Positions 11,415 through 24,126 of a stretch of 64,000 nt of DNA are shown here, piece after piece. This DNA comes from Argentina anserina. Its lineage: Eukaryota > Streptophyta > Magnoliopsida > Rosales > Rosaceae. The position numbers were made by a program, and so were the translations under genes. The stretch lies in NCBI RefSeq assembly GCF_933775445.1, contig NC_065872.1, positions 20,522,001-20,586,000 of the forward strand, in the 5' to 3' direction. Positions within the stretch are counted from its first letter, which is position 1; each line of letters begins with the position of its first letter. The notes below the pieces were generated by a model. It was not told the origin of the DNA. It worked only from the letters and a program-made list of their open reading frames with translations, and did not search any database.

Positions 11415-12925
11415 GTTGCTAGTTTTGTCACTTAGAAACATGTTTAGGTAATTAATGAATCGGAAGTTGAACTTGACAACTTTTTGAATCCGTGAGCATG
11501 GGTAGCCTTTAGGTGCTAGCTTAGTGTTTCTTACAGGAAATATTAAGTTGCTTGAATTTCTTACCTTGAACTTAATGCTTGTGCCATGAGTGTAATTACT
11601 CTAAGGGGGTGTTATGCTTGTGGTGCATAGCCCACTTGTATTATAAGGTAATATAATTGGGAATAAGGTTGTGTGATTTAATTTGGCTCCAAAAGACTTT
11701 GTTTAATTGCATGATTAATTGGTTTCTTAGTAGCTTCACCAAAGCACTAGGGGGAAGTTTGTCAAACATGTTTATGCATTAATCTTGAGTTACATTTGTG
11801 CATGAGTAAGGCTAGGTGCAATGCCTAACTCTCTACTCCTCTTTTGATTAGATCTCTACATTTACCTTTCTTTGTTGTTTTTTACAGTAATTTGTTTGCT
11901 TAGCTTAATTCTAAAATCAACCAAGCTAATTCACTACCACTTGTTAATACCATCTCCATGGCTCTTAGCTTCCAAAGGGCTAAGGTTGTGAACTTGTAAA
12001 AAGTTAGAATGCATATTTTTCTAGTTTTTATTGCGGAAATCTAGTTAAAGTTGAGTTTCCCTCATTCCATTAGGTAGTTAAATCTAGTTAGAGTTGAATT
12101 TCTAGTTAAATTGGATGCATGTTTAAAATGGAAAAATAATCTTGTCTAATTATTATTTACTTATTACTTGTGCAAGCTCACATTCTAGTCGGTTAAAATT
12201 TGAAAATTTAAATATAAGGTACTCATTTTTTTTAGAATTAGACGTTGATTGAAACTTGTAAATTTCAAAGTAAATTGGATTAGGGGCTTTATCCTTGAAC
12301 CGTCGAGTTTAATCACTCTTCATCGAAAATTTGAGTGGTAAACAACACCCAAGGATGGAATTCCTCTTCCATTTTACTAAGTGAATCAGATTCAGATGTT
12401 TTGTAACGTTTTTTTTTTTGCTCTTCCAAATAGGCGCACCTTAGTAGGATTATGATGTCTAGGTAAGTGGATAGAGATTTTATCCCGGTCGTTGTGCCGT
12501 GTACTAAGTGGCCTCGCCTACCAAAGCCGCGCCTATGCTTACCTGGTCATAATTCGAAAATAGTTACCGAAAAGAAAAATGTTAAGCTAATTAGTCCATT
12601 GTTTGGAACTATGCCAAAACACACTTTGTTTGGAACTACGTCAAACTTGGATTGGAATTACGCCATCGTTACACTTGAGTTGGAATTACGCCAACTTGGA
12701 AAATCCTTATCCTTTTTACTTTTCTCACTACAAGTTTGAATTGGTTTCTAATTTTCTAGAAATTGTTTGCAAGTACCTTGGTAAATTCTTTAAAAAAAAC
12801 AGAAAAAAATCTAAGTAATTATTGTTGCAATTTTAAATTCTTGTATATATTTTGCATTTTGTTTTATTGCTATTTACTTACTTGATCTTTAATTTGTTTA
12901 TTAGGTCTTCATGTCCTTATCTCCT
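11415..12925 (+). other. Non-coding leader-like DNA upstream of Athila-type gag
   Basis: No gene recognised. The stretch is T-rich with scattered short frames. It contains a poly-T run at about 12,410 and a group of short repeats at 12,604-12,690. It may be LTR or 5' untranslated DNA of a different element from the Athila pol that follows, because it does not resemble the LTR at 19.3 kb. No primer-binding site typical of Athila elements was found. Confidence 0.4.
12600..12695. repeat. Short degenerate tandem repeats
   Basis: Four variants of 'ttggaactatgccaa' / 'ttggaattacgccaa' occur with spacing of about 25-29 bp, separated by 'acactttg' or 'acttgg'-like spacers. Confidence 0.7.
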
Positions 12926-12980
12926 AAGTTTGAAAAAGGTTTACAAATGATTCTAGAGCCCAACAATCAAGAGACTCCCA

Positions 12981-14728
12981 TTGGGATTGCACAAGTTAAA
13001 GGCTTCTTCATCTACTAGTTTGTTTGGGGAAGATTCAAGTGATTCAAGTGAGAATTTGAAAAGTCCGGAATTAGTAGTTAATGACCTAGCTACCTTTGAG
13101 AGGTTGTTCAATCTTGACAAAGAGGCACGGAAATTGAATCCTAATCTTGGTCCGAGAATATACAAGATAGTCATGGCAAATGGTGAACCAAGTAATGAGT
13201 TGAGAGAGCAAAGGCCTATCTAAGATTGTGCATTGCCTACACTTTTTACACACTCAAGATGCATAGTGCTTCCTCCATGTGCATCATCTTTTGAGATCAA
13301 ACCTAGTTTTCTTCAAACTTTGCCAACATTCTATGGATTGCCGAATAATGATCCCTATCACCACTAAAGTGAGTTTGATAATGCACGCGCAAATATCAAA
13401 CTCAATGACATGACGGAAGAAGCGCTCAAGCTCCGGTTGTTTCCTTACTCCTTGAAGGAAAATGCAAAGATGTGGTTGAACAAGCTCCCCTCCAATAGCA
13501 TTGGTTCATGGGAAGATATGCAAAAAAAGTTTATTATGAAGTACTTCCCTCCTCAAAAGGCTAAGGCAAGAAGAACTGAATTGATGACCTTTAAGGAGGA
13601 GCAAGATGAGCTATTTCATGAGACATAGGAGAGGTTGAGCTTGGTTGCCCTAATCATGGTCAATCTCAAGATATGCTTATGAGCCTATTTTATCAAGGCA
13701 TGACATTGGAGACTCGAAGGAAGGTTGATAATGCAAGCAATGGTGATTTCATGGACTTAGTGGCGGATGAAGCCCATCGAGTATTAGAGATGCTTGCGGA
13801 GCGGTCTCAATTGTGAGATAATAACCAGCAAGGTCGCAAGCCTTCTTCTTCACATTTATCTCTAAGAGATGCAACTCAACCGAAAACCAGTGGCATGTAT
13901 GAAGTGAAGGCATCAAGCTTGTATGTGCATCAAGAGTTTAAGAGGTTGGAAGAAAGTCTTAACAAAAAGTTTGATCTGCTTTTGAAGCAAAGCAAGCAAG
14001 GAGGCTGTGAGAAAGTTCATGAGGTTCAAGGGCCACAAATGTGTTTAATTTGTGAAGGAGTGAATCATGAGACTCTATCTTGCCCTCATGGAGATTGTTT
14101 TTCCGAGATCATTGGATAATGTAAGCAAATGGCATATTCAAGACCGAAGAATGACCCTTACTCCAACACTTACAATTTCGGATGGAGAAACCACCCTAAT
14201 TTCTGATGGGGTGGGAACCAAGGCATGAATTGCAACAATCAAGGGAGTGGCAACTATAGAGGTGCTAGTGGCAGCCAAGGCTTCCAAGGAAACAAGGGTG
14301 GGATTAATGGAAGTTATGGTGGCAATACTTATCCTGAGCCACCTTATCAAGCATGGCCTCTTTTTCAAGCTCCTAATACTCAAGTGTCGCCTCCTCCTCA
14401 AATGGATGCTCCTAAATCAAGCCTTGACGAGATGCTTGCCATTATTCAAAGTGTTCGAAATGATGTGGCCTCCACTACTCAAGGATTGCATAAGCTAGAA
14501 GCGCAAATGGGGCAATTGGCTAATGAGATGAGAGAAAGGAAGCAAGGAGAATTGCCTTCCATGACCGAGAAGAATCCACGAATCAACCAAGCCAAGGCCA
14601 TAACAATTTTGAGAAGGGGGAAGTTATATGACAACAAAGTTGCTCCTAATGATGACGATGAGGAGGTGGATGCATCAACGGAACCTTTGTTGAATCCTAA
14701 ATTGTCAAGAGTGCCTCCCAGGTTTTAA
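12981..14728 (+). pseudogene. Athila-type gag, broken
   Basis: Reading through damage, the order is an acidic Ser-rich N-terminus (12,981-13,220), a capsid-like segment with RLFPYSLKENAKMWLNKLP and KFIMKYFPPQKAKAR (13,410-13,627), and a CCHC knuckle CLICEGVNHETLSC (about 14,042-14,083). A Gly/Asn-rich and proline-rich tail follows, then a helical LHKLEAQMGQLANEM block (14,485-14,530) and a stop at about 14,726. In-frame stops occur near 13,220, 13,366, 13,627, 13,815, 14,117 and 14,203, with at least one frame change. Gag would package the element RNA. Here it can only be a relic. Confidence 0.85.
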
Positions 14729-17621
14729 AAGAAGAACAAGGGCATGGAAGATACTTTGGGACATTATGAAGTGATATTGGGGTATAGTGATGAGTATTTG
14801 AAGAGCCAAGGCAAGTCCAAGACCAAGAGTGACAATATGAGAGCAAGTGGGTCTAAGTCTAGTGTGGAAGAAATACAAGAAGAAGCGCCACTTCCCTTTC
14901 CACAAGCGGTATACCAAGGGAATCAGCCCTACAACTTGTGTTCATAGGATCTTATTGGAGGATGGCACAAAGCCTACACGTGATGCTCAAAGGAGATTGT
15001 ACCCACCAATGATGAAAATAGTGAAAGATGAGGTGATCAAGCTGCCTGATTGTGGAGTGATCTATCTTGTGTCGGACAGTCGGTGGATTTCGCCAGTGCA
15101 AGTTATTCCTAAGAAGAGTGGGGTAACTGTTGTGAAAAATGAGACGAATGAGTTAGTACCCCAGAGATTGGTGACCGGTCATAGGATGTGCATTGATTAT
15201 AGGAAGCTGAATGCTACAACACGCAAGGATCACATGTCTTTGCCGTTCATGGACCAGATGTTGGAGAGATTAGCCGGGCATGAGTTCTTTTGTTTTCTAG
15301 ATGGGTATAGTGGCTACAACCAGATATGCATTCATCCGGAAGATCAGGAGAAGATGACATTTACATGTCCATTTGGCACTTTTTCCTATCGACGCATGCC
15401 CTTTGGGTTGTGCAACGCACCAGGTACGTTTCAGCGATGTATGCCTTCTATTTTCTCTGATTTTATCGAAAATATCATTGAAGTTTTTATGGATGACTTT
15501 AGTGTTTATGGTAAAGACTTTGATGCATGTTTAGAGAATTTAGAGTTAATATTGAAAAGGTGTGTAGAAACTAACCTTGTACTTAATTGGGAAAATGCCA
15601 TTTCATGGTTAATCAAGGGATAGTTTTAGGACATATTGTATATGCTAAGGGTATTCAGGTAGACAAGGCTAAGGTTGATATTGTGCATCATTTACCCTCT
15701 TCCACAACTGTGAGAGAGGTTCGTTCTTTCCTTGGTCATGCATGATTTTATAGGAGGTTCATCAAGGATTTTTCCATGGTGGCAAGACCTATGTGTACCC
15801 TATTGCAGAAGGATGTGCCGTTCATATGGGATGATGCATGTGAGAAAACGTTTGTGAAGTTGAAGGAGTCGTTGACTAATACACCCATCATTTGTCCTCC
15901 GGATTGGAACATACCCTTTGAATTGATGTGCGATGCTTCAGATTATGCAGTTGGGACGGTGTTGGGCCAAAGAAGAGAAAATAAGCCCGTAGTGATCTAC
16001 TATGCGTCTAGGACTCTCAATGAGGCCTAGATGAATTATTCAACTACGGAAAAAGAACTTTTGGCTGTCATTTTTGCTTTAGAAAAATTTCGATCATATC
16101 TTTTACATTCTAAAGTTGTTGTGTATTCTGACCATGCAGCCTTAAGGTATTTGATGACTAAGAAGGATGCTAAGCCCAGATTAATCTGGTGGATACTGTT
16201 GATCAAGAGTTTGACCTTGAGATTCGAGACAAGAAGGGAAGTGAGAATGTGGTGGCTGATCATTTGAGTAGGATCGTGCGAGATGAGGAAAGAGAGCCAC
16301 TACGTGAGACTTTCCCAGATGAGCAACTCTTTGGGATGGAGGTAAGTGTGCCTTGGTATGCCGATATTGTCAATTATTTAGTTACTAAGGACTTTCCTAG
16401 TACACTTTCGCATGCTAATAAGGCTAAATTGAAGAAAATGGCTAGATACTATATTTTGGATGAACCGTATTTATGGAAACAATGTAGTGATCAAGTCATT
16501 AGGAGATGTGTCCCAGAGAATGAACATAGGTCGATTCTTAACTTCTGTCATAGTGAGGCATGTGGAGGTCATTTTGGGCCTCGTAGAACAGCTTTGAAGG
16601 TGTTGGAATGTGGTTTCTATTGGCCTACTATTTTCAAGGATGCATACTTGTTTTGTGTTTCTTGTGATAAGTGTCACCGGACTGACAATATTGGTAAGAG
16701 ATATCAAATGCCCATATCCCCTATTATAATTGTCGAAATTTTTGATGTGTGGGGCATTGATTTCATGGGTCCATTTCCTTCATCTAGAGGTTTCTTGTAT
16801 ATTTTGTTAGTTGTTGATTATGTGTCGAAATGGGTGGAAGCAAAGGCCACCAGGACTAATGATTCGAAAGTAGTTGCAGGTTTGGAGTACCAAGAGTGTT
16901 GATAAGTGATGGAGGTTCTCATTTCTGCAACCGGTCAATTGAGGCATTGCTCAAGAAGTATGGAGTAACCCACAAGGTTTCGACACCATATCATCCTCAG
17001 ACAAGTGGCATGGCAGAAGTGTCCAACAGAGAGATCAAAGGAATTCTGGAGAAAACTGTAGGTCCCACAAGGAAGGATTGGAGTGATCAATTGGACGATG
17101 TATTATGGGCCTACAGGACTGCGTACAAGACGCCTATTGGGATGTCACCATTCAGATTGGTGTATGGGAAGGCATGTCACCTTCCAGTGGAGTTAGAGCA
17201 CAGAGCATGGTGGGCGGTGAAGACATTCAACATGGACAAGGATGCAGCCGGTCTTCATAGGAAATTGCAGCTCAATGAGGTTGAGGAGATACGAAATGAC
17301 GCCTATGATGCTGCGTGGATTTACAAGGAGAAAACGAGAGCTTATCATGACAAGATGATTCGTGGGAAGAAGTTTGTAGTTGGTCAAAAAGTTCTTTTAT
17401 TCCATTCTAGACTTAAACTTTTTCTTGGAAAATTACGTTCTCGTTGGGTTGGTCCATTTGTTGTTACTAATGTGTTTGCTCATGGTGCTATTGAAATTAA
17501 AAGTGATAAAACAGGTCAGACATTCAAGGTGAATGGGCATCGACTTAAGCCCTATTATGAGCCTTTTGAGGAGCACACGTATGAGGAGACGAGTGTTAAA
17601 GATGCGCCAAAAGAAGTATGA
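14729..17621 (+). pseudogene. Athila-type pol (RT, RNase H, integrase), broken
   Basis: Reverse transcriptase spans about 15,000-15,600: SPVQVIPKKSG, CIDYRKLNATTRKD, FLDGYSGYNQICI and the catalytic FMDDFSVY. A frame change near 15,600 leads to RNase H (CDASDYAVGTVLG, TTEKELLAV, YSDHAAL, to about 16,290), with a stop at 16,028 and another frame change near 16,190. Integrase follows with an HHCC zinc motif (HFGPRR to CVSCDKCH, 16,570-16,680), the first Asp in WGIDFMGPF, the second in SDGGSHF and Glu in NREIKG. A small deletion around 16,880 shifts the frame between the first two. It ends at 17,621 after the usual YEPF tail. No protease D-S/T-G motif was seen between gag and RT. Confidence 0.9.
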
Positions 17622-19292
17622 GCATGAGAGAGTCTAGGTTGAGAGACTTTAAAACTCAAGCACTGCATGGGAGGCAACCCATTTCAACCGTACCTGTGGA
17701 GGAGTCGTGTACGGGAGTTTGCGTTTTCTTATCCCTTCACTCTTATGGTTGAATTTTATATGTGTTAATGTGTGATCTTAGTCTATACTTATGAATTACA
17801 TTCTGATTATTGAGCTTACATTGAGGACAATGTAATTTTCTAAGTGTGGGGTAGGGTTGCATGATCATTGTTTGCTGATTTTTGCTTTGATTTCATGATA
17901 TAAACGAAAAAATAATAATTCGAAAAAATGTTTGAAAATTCGAAACAAATGTGTGATTTCATGATAATGTGGATCTGGTATGAACATGTGAGATTTTGAT
18001 TGAATGTAATATGGCATACATGTTTGGTCAGTTTAAGTCCATAACAACCTGTAAGTTTTCGAGCCTATATATGCTTTTCTTCTTAAGTGATAATATGAAA
18101 TTTCGTGGTTGTTTTGTGAACCTCATTATTCTGTGCATATTCAATGACTATGTGCCATAGATTTTAATGGACTCTAGAATTTACTATAACTCATCTTTTG
18201 TGATTGTTGAAACTTTGAAGTCATAAAATGCTCTGATTTTGAAAGGGATTTATGGATCATTTCTAGGATTACCACCACTTTTAGCCAAACAGCCATGTAT
18301 CCCCATATGTGCCATGTTTGGGACCCCTTAGTTGAACCCCATTTGAGCCTACATTGAGCCTTTATTCATCACCTATGTTATCTCCATGCTTAGTATAGTT
18401 ACCTCTACCTTATTCTATAGACTTGGCAGAACTATTTTTGAGATGATGTTGTGATGATGCATAAAATAAGTGTGGGGTGGAAGACATGAGAAGAAAAAAA
18501 ATTAAACAAGCTTTTAAGCAAATGCCGAAAAAAAAAATGAATGAAAAAGAAAAGAAAAATGTTTGAATTCGGCAATACATGAAAAGGAAAGAAATCATTT
18601 GTGATTGAGTTGTAATTGAAGGTCTACAAATGTTTATTTGACCTTTGTCCATGTTCACTTTGTGGTTAAAATGATGTTTGGGCCCAACTTGTTATATTTG
18701 GCCCTTGATGGTGTGTGGTGTCATAAAGATGGTGTTTATTTTGCTAAATCTATAGGATTACCTTTGTGATTCCTTCATATTCCATGCCTTTAGCTAAGCC
18801 TAAACATTCACCTTATCAAATGATCCTAATGATCTTAAAATGAGCAAATCTTGGTTTGTGGAGATGATCACAAGAGTTGAGCATATGGTTTTTGTCCATT
18901 TGTGCACTTAGTCGTGAAATGAGGTTTTCATTTTGTCATTCACAAAGTGCTTTCATTTGTTGAAATATGCAAGCTATTTGATACTTTATTATCCTTTCTC
19001 TTGCATATACTTGTGTGTGAATCATAACCATGAATCTGAGTGAAAATAAGAGAGTATGCCTTGTGAGGAGGATTGGATTGACTAAACATGTTATGTGCTT
19101 ATTGTCTCGTTTCTTACTTATTCATACTATGAAACATGTTTATGAAATTTGAAATTTATGTGCTTACATTCAAATGCTTAAACTTGAAAGCTATGTGTTT
19201 TGAGATTATGAGGCAATCATTTAGGGCAATAGTGTTTTGTGTAATTTATTTTGTTTTGCTAAGGGACTAGCAAAAGCCAAGTGTGGGGTAGT
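17622..19292 (+). other. 3' untranslated region of the Athila-type element with polypurine tract
   Basis: No protein-coding signal and no envelope-like frame. It ends with 'aagtgtggggtagt' (19,279-19,292), the purine-rich primer just before the LTR. The phrase 'aagtgtggggtag' also occurs at about 17,840 and near 18,468. The whole block is repeated in reverse at 35,524-37,040 and, in a diverged form, in direct orientation at 37,041-38,205. The block 18,231-18,420 (from 'gattttgaaa' to 'agtatagttacctctacc') is the easiest landmark. Confidence 0.75.
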
Positions 19293-21276
19293 TGATATGA
19301 GCACTTTGTGCTACGTTCTTAATATGTTTTTACCTCCATTTGTACTTTGTTTAACCCTTATTGTTGTAATATCGAGTCATTGAGTCACAATAGGAGTCTT
19401 GGACGGTTATGGATGTGTATTTGTGCTTAAACGAGTTAAAAACGAAGAATTGGTCTAGAGTCCTAATTTGAGTAGAAATCCTTAAAGGACTAGGAAACCT
19501 AGTTGGATTAGGAGTCTTCATCTTTCTACGTTTTGGTCGCATCGGCGATATATTGAGAGTCATGTTTGCATTAAGAATCCTTGTTAGACTAGGAAACGTA
19601 CCATTTTGGAAAGTCCTATTTGAACTCAATCTCTTATTACGAAACTTTCCTAAATGAACGTTCTTGTTCTAGTAACTTACTTATTCTAGTAAGTTTCCTT
19701 TTTGCAAATTAGAAACTTTCCTAATCTAGTTGAGCTCATCTATTACATGTGTCTTTTTAAGACAACAAATGTCTAGATTAAGACATAAGTTTCGAAATAG
19801 ATTATCTCTTCTTATTAATTTCGGTTTTTATTTTCAGATTTGAAGAGATAATTCATGGGAAAAGAAAGAGGCACGAATTGGAGAATTTCAAGGAGTCCTA
19901 TTCCATGTTGGAAAAAAATAAAGCACGGCAAGGAGCTTGAAGATGAAGCTACTCATGTTTTCAGCCCATATCCAAGAAGAAAAAGGAGAGTCTTGCCGTG
20001 CTATCCAATTCAGCCAAGGAGAAGGAGCTCAGCCCATGCCGTGTAACGCTAGAAGAAATAGGAGATAAGAGCTTATTCTACAAGGAAAACAAGGGCAGTC
20101 ATTCAATCCAATTAAAGAGAAAAGATCATAGCCGTGCATACATAGATCAGCCTATCAAAACCCTAGCAGCCCCTCCTCTCTTCCTTCCTCTATAAAAGGC
20201 ACGGCCTCCCTTCATAATTGGCATCTCCATTCTCTCACAAAGCTATCCGAATTTCTGCCCAAATACATCCAGGAAATTAAATCCAAAAACCTTCATCCAT
20301 CACCACAAAACCTTGCTCGTCTTCCTCGTCTTCCAAATCGAAATCATCCTTACTTCATCCTTCAAGGTTTCTAATGTGTGATTCATCCATGGCTTGTAAT
20401 TTATCTTTTGGTTTTCTGAAATTTTCGAATTCATTGTATGATTACTTGGATGTTATTTTCGGTTTTATATATGAAGAGCATAAATTCAGACTTATTTGGT
20501 TTTATGTTTTGATTGTATAAACTCATGAAAGATGTATGTATGTCGTGTGTTATGAATTAGGGCAGTAGGATTTTCGAAATTAATTTAGGTTTTATTTTGA
20601 TTTATTCCATGAACTTGTACATCTAAATCAATTCTTGAGGAAGCCAAGGCCATGGTTCTCATAAGGTTGCGATTTAATTCACCAAAGTGTTCATTGATTA
20701 AATATGCACTTCGTGTTTCAATTATTGATACTTGTTTAGGGTTGTGATAGTTCTAGGAATTTGCATGTTTAATCAAGATGAGTGACACCATGCTTGCTTA
20801 CATGTCTCTAATTCGACTTAATGTGTTTATGTGCTACTTTGTTGTTTAACTAGAACGCTTCGTTATGTTGAACTCTTTTTAGCATATGTTTAGGATTGAA
20901 CGCTTCGTTGATTCTAAATAATGAAGAAGTCTTAACAATTAGATGAACCGCTTCAGACTCTAATTAGAATTGGAATTGAAATGGACTTAGAAAGAATCGA
21001 AATAATTCGCTACCTATATGTTGTTTTATGCGTGTCATACATGTTTCTTGAGTAGAATTCGTGTTTTGGTTATGTGATGAATGGTTGAAAAATTGTATAT
21101 AAGTAATTTAGGATTTATTATAAGTTGTAGTTTTAGAATCAAAATCAAATCCATCAATAACATTATAAGTTTTGAGGCCCTTTTGATTCCCCGGACTGAA
21201 CGATCCCTGCTTATTCTATACTAACGATAATGTTTTTCAAGATATTTTATAGACGTTCTAACAAAACTCTCTATCA
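19293..21276 (+). repeat. Athila-family LTR, copy A (3' LTR)
   Basis: Starts TGATATGAGCACTTTGTGC and ends ACTCTCTATCA, giving the TGATA...TATCA inverted ends of this family. A TATA box, TATAAAA, lies at 20,191-20,197, followed by a pyrimidine-rich leader that would be the start of the R region. The 3' part contains 'ccccggactgaacgatccc'. Open frames inside (for example 19,855-20,195) are accidental. Length is 1,984 bp. Confidence 0.85.
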
Positions 21277-21478
21277 CAAGTCCTATAAGGATTCCTACTC
21301 AAACTAGGACTCTAGACCAATTCTTCGTTTTTAACTCGTTTAAGCACAAATACACATCCATAACCGTCCTAGACTCCTATTGTGACTCAATGACTCGATA
21401 ATACAACAATAAGGGCTAAGCAAAGTACAAATGGAGGTAAAAACATATTAAGAACGTAGCACAAAGTGCCCCTATCCA
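21277..21478 (-). repeat. Athila-family LTR, copy B (reverse, truncated stump)
   Basis: Reverse complement of the first 200 bp of the LTR, from 'tcctataaggattcctactc' to 'cacaaagtgcccctatcca'. It begins exactly after the last base of copy A. The most economical reading is that element A inserted into LTR B and the remainder of B on the far side of A was lost. Confidence 0.8.
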
Positions 21479-24126
21479 ACTCCCTGTCACATATCTCTCG
21501 ACCATTTATTGATGTTAACAATTTTCAAAATGTGCTACCTAACTGATTCTAACTGATAAAACTCTAGTGTGATACTCTTTGTTAAGCCTAGCTGGCTAGC
21601 TATTTCAGCCTTCTCACCCTCCTTAAATTTTACAGCAATGGCTTCTAAAACTCACTTGCTAGCTCTAGTTCAGTGATACTTGATAGATCGTTGGTTAGAA
21701 CGTCTATAATAAATACTGAAAAACATCATCGTTAGTATAGAATAAGTAGGAATCGTTCAGTCCAGGAAATCAAAAGGGCCTCAAAACTTATCATGTTATT
21801 GGAGGATTTGGTTTGGATTCTAAAACTACTACTTAAAATAAATCCTAAATTACTTATATACAATTGATCTACCACTCATCACATAACCAAAACACGAACT
21901 CTACTCATGAAACATGTATGACATGCACAAAACAACTTATAGGCAGCAAATATTTCAATTCAATCTTAGTCCATTTTAATTCCAATTCTAATTAGAGTCC
22001 GAAGCAGTTCATCTAATTGTTAAGACTTCTTAATTATTTAAAATCAACGAAGCGTTCAATCTTAAACATATGCTAAAAAGAGTTCAACATAACGAAGCGT
22101 ACTAGTTAAACACAAAGAAGCACATAAGCACATTAAGTCGAATTGGAGACATGTAAGCAAGCATGGGGTCACTCATATTGATTAAGCATGTAAATTCCTA
22201 GAACTATCACAGCCCTATACAAGTACCATTAATTGAAACACGAAGCGCATAACTCAATTAAAGATCACTTTGGTGAATGAAATCGCAACCTTATGAGAAC
22301 CATGGCCTTGGCTTCCTCAAGCATTGATTTAGATGTATAAATTCATGGAATTAATTGAAATAAAACCTAAAACAAATCGGAAACCTACTGCCCTTAGTTA
22401 ATACACACGGCATACACACACATTCAAGAGTTCATACAATCAAAACGTAAAACCAAATAAGTCTGAAAATATTTCTTCATATATAAAACCGAAAATAACA
22501 TCCAATAATTCATACAAAGAATACAAAATATTTAGAAAACCAAAAGAAAAATTACAAGCCATGGATGAATCACACATTAGAAACCTTCGAAGGATTCGGC
22601 AAGAATGAATTCGATTTGGAGGACGAGGAAGGGTAGCACGGCTATGGTGGTGATGAATGAAGTTTGTGGCTTGAATTTTTTGGATGTATTTTGGCAGAGG
22701 TTCGGCTTAGCTTTATGAATGAGAGGTGATGCCAAATTGTGAGGGAGGCCGTGCTATATATAGAGGAAGGATGAGAGGAGAGCAGCTCCGCATATGGGCT
22801 GGATCATTGAGTTTGCACGGCTAAGATCTTGCTACCATGATGGAATCGAATGGCTCTCCTTTTTCATGATAAATTCAGCCTTTATCTCCTCCTTTCTCTC
22901 ATGTATACACGGCATGAAACTCTTATCCCTTGGCTGATTTCTTCTTTGAATGCACGGCTCCCTTATCTTCAGCTGAATGGAATACACGGCAAAGACTCCT
23001 ACAATTTCTCAAGGGTTCACACAGCATGGAACTCCTTATTTATCTCATGATTTGCTGAATTATCCCATGCATTATCTCCTTTATTTTCTGAATGGTATTC
23101 ACGGCATAGGACTCCTTCTTCTCCTTGGATATGGACTTCAGCCGTGAGGAGCTCTCTTTGTTTCACACGGATCCCTTGTTTTCCTCTATCCATGAGTAGC
23201 TTCTTCTTCAAGCTCCTTGCACACGGCATAGGCTCCTTGATTATCTCTACCGTGCCTTATCCATCAAATCCTTCCTTGTTGCACGGCATAGGCTCCCTAA
23301 TATTCCTTGAATTATCTCTTAAGTACAATCTGAAAATAAGAAAAGAAAAACATAAGTAAGAGATAATGTATTTCAAAAAATCATGTCTTAATCTAGACAT
23401 TTGTTGTCTTAAAAAGACACATGTAATAGATGAGCTCAGCTAGATTAGGAAAGTTTCTAATTTGCAAAAAAAAAAGAAACTTACTAGAACAAGTAAGTTA
23501 CTAGAACAGGAAGTTCATTTAGGAAAGTTCCGCAATAAGAGTTTGAGTTCAAGTAGGACTTTCCCAAATGGTACGTTTCCTAGTCTAACAAGGATGCCTA
23601 GTGCAAATAGGACTCTCAAGATATCGCAAACGCGACCAAAACGTAGAAAGATGAAGACTCCTAATCCAACTAGGTTTCCTAGTCCTATAAGAATTTCTAC
23701 TCAAACTATATCTCTAGACCAATTCTTCGTTTTAAACTCGTTTAAGCACAAAAATACACCTCATCCGTCCAAGACTCCTATTATGATTCAATGACTCAAT
23801 ATTACAACAATAAGGGTTAAGCAAAGTACAAATAGAGGTAAAAACATATTAAGAACGTCGCACAAAGTTCTCCTATCAATACTACCCTTGATGGTACTAG
23901 ACATGGACATTCTAATGGTATTCTTAGCCATTCTGTTAGAGCTCCACCACCTGTAGTGATAATTTTCCTTCTTAGCAATTGAAGCATCTTTGAAAAGCTC
24001 TTCAAGCATAGGGTTGTAGAAACAATAGTCTATGTTATCTTAGTATCTCATGTAGTTATCAATGTGTTCCTTCCAAACCCTAAAGTTGGTACTATCCAGC
24101 ATCACGATGTAGTGGAAATTGACATA
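21479..24126 (-). pseudogene. Ty1/copia gag fragment split by a solo LTR
   Basis: The minus-strand segment 24,126-23,884 reads LDSTNFRVWKEHIDNYMRY, then, past a stop, YHYRWWSSNRMAKNTIRMSM and STIKGS. This follows the plant copia gag pattern in which 'NFxxWKE' precedes 'WexsNRmal...I...iRGSI'. The frame resumes on the other side of the solo LTR at 21,675 with ELELASEF, then (after a stop) KFKEGEKAEIA-type residues. The two halves therefore belong to one gag relic interrupted by the LTR at 21,681-23,878. The fragment then runs into LTR stump B at 21,478. No copia pol was seen nearby. Confidence 0.65.
21681..23878 (-). mobile_element. Athila-family solo LTR, copy C, with ATACT target duplication
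   Basis: Reverse-orientation LTR of 2,198 bp with ends TGATAGATCG... and ...TCTCCTATCA on the plus strand. The five bases before it (21,676-21,680) and after it (23,879-23,883) are both ATACT. No internal region is present, so this is a solo LTR left by recombination between two LTRs of one element. A TATATATA box in reverse lies at about 22,754-22,762. The locus lies inside a copia gag relic. Confidence 0.9.

Larger units (their letters stand above)
12926..21276 (+). mobile_element. Truncated Athila-type Ty3/gypsy retrotransposon
   Basis: A plus-strand element with gag (from about 12,980), pol (to 17,621), a long 3' untranslated region, a purine-rich tract 'aagtgtgggg' and a 3' LTR at 19,293-21,276. 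The Athila assignment rests on the RT block (RKLNATTRKDH, FMDDFSVY), the gag style and the long non-coding region after pol. The left boundary is a guess: no matching 5' LTR is present upstream. Several frameshifts and stops make it non-functional. Its right end abuts a reverse-orientation LTR stump of the same family, so it inserted into an older relative. Confidence 0.8.

Noticed and set aside
13895..17621. A live retrotransposon
   Set aside because: Multiple stops, at least four frame changes, a deletion in integrase and no visible protease.
19351..20195. Several frames of 60-90 codons inside LTR copy A
   Set aside because: They lie in a non-coding LTR. Equivalent positions in copies C and D are shifted or closed.
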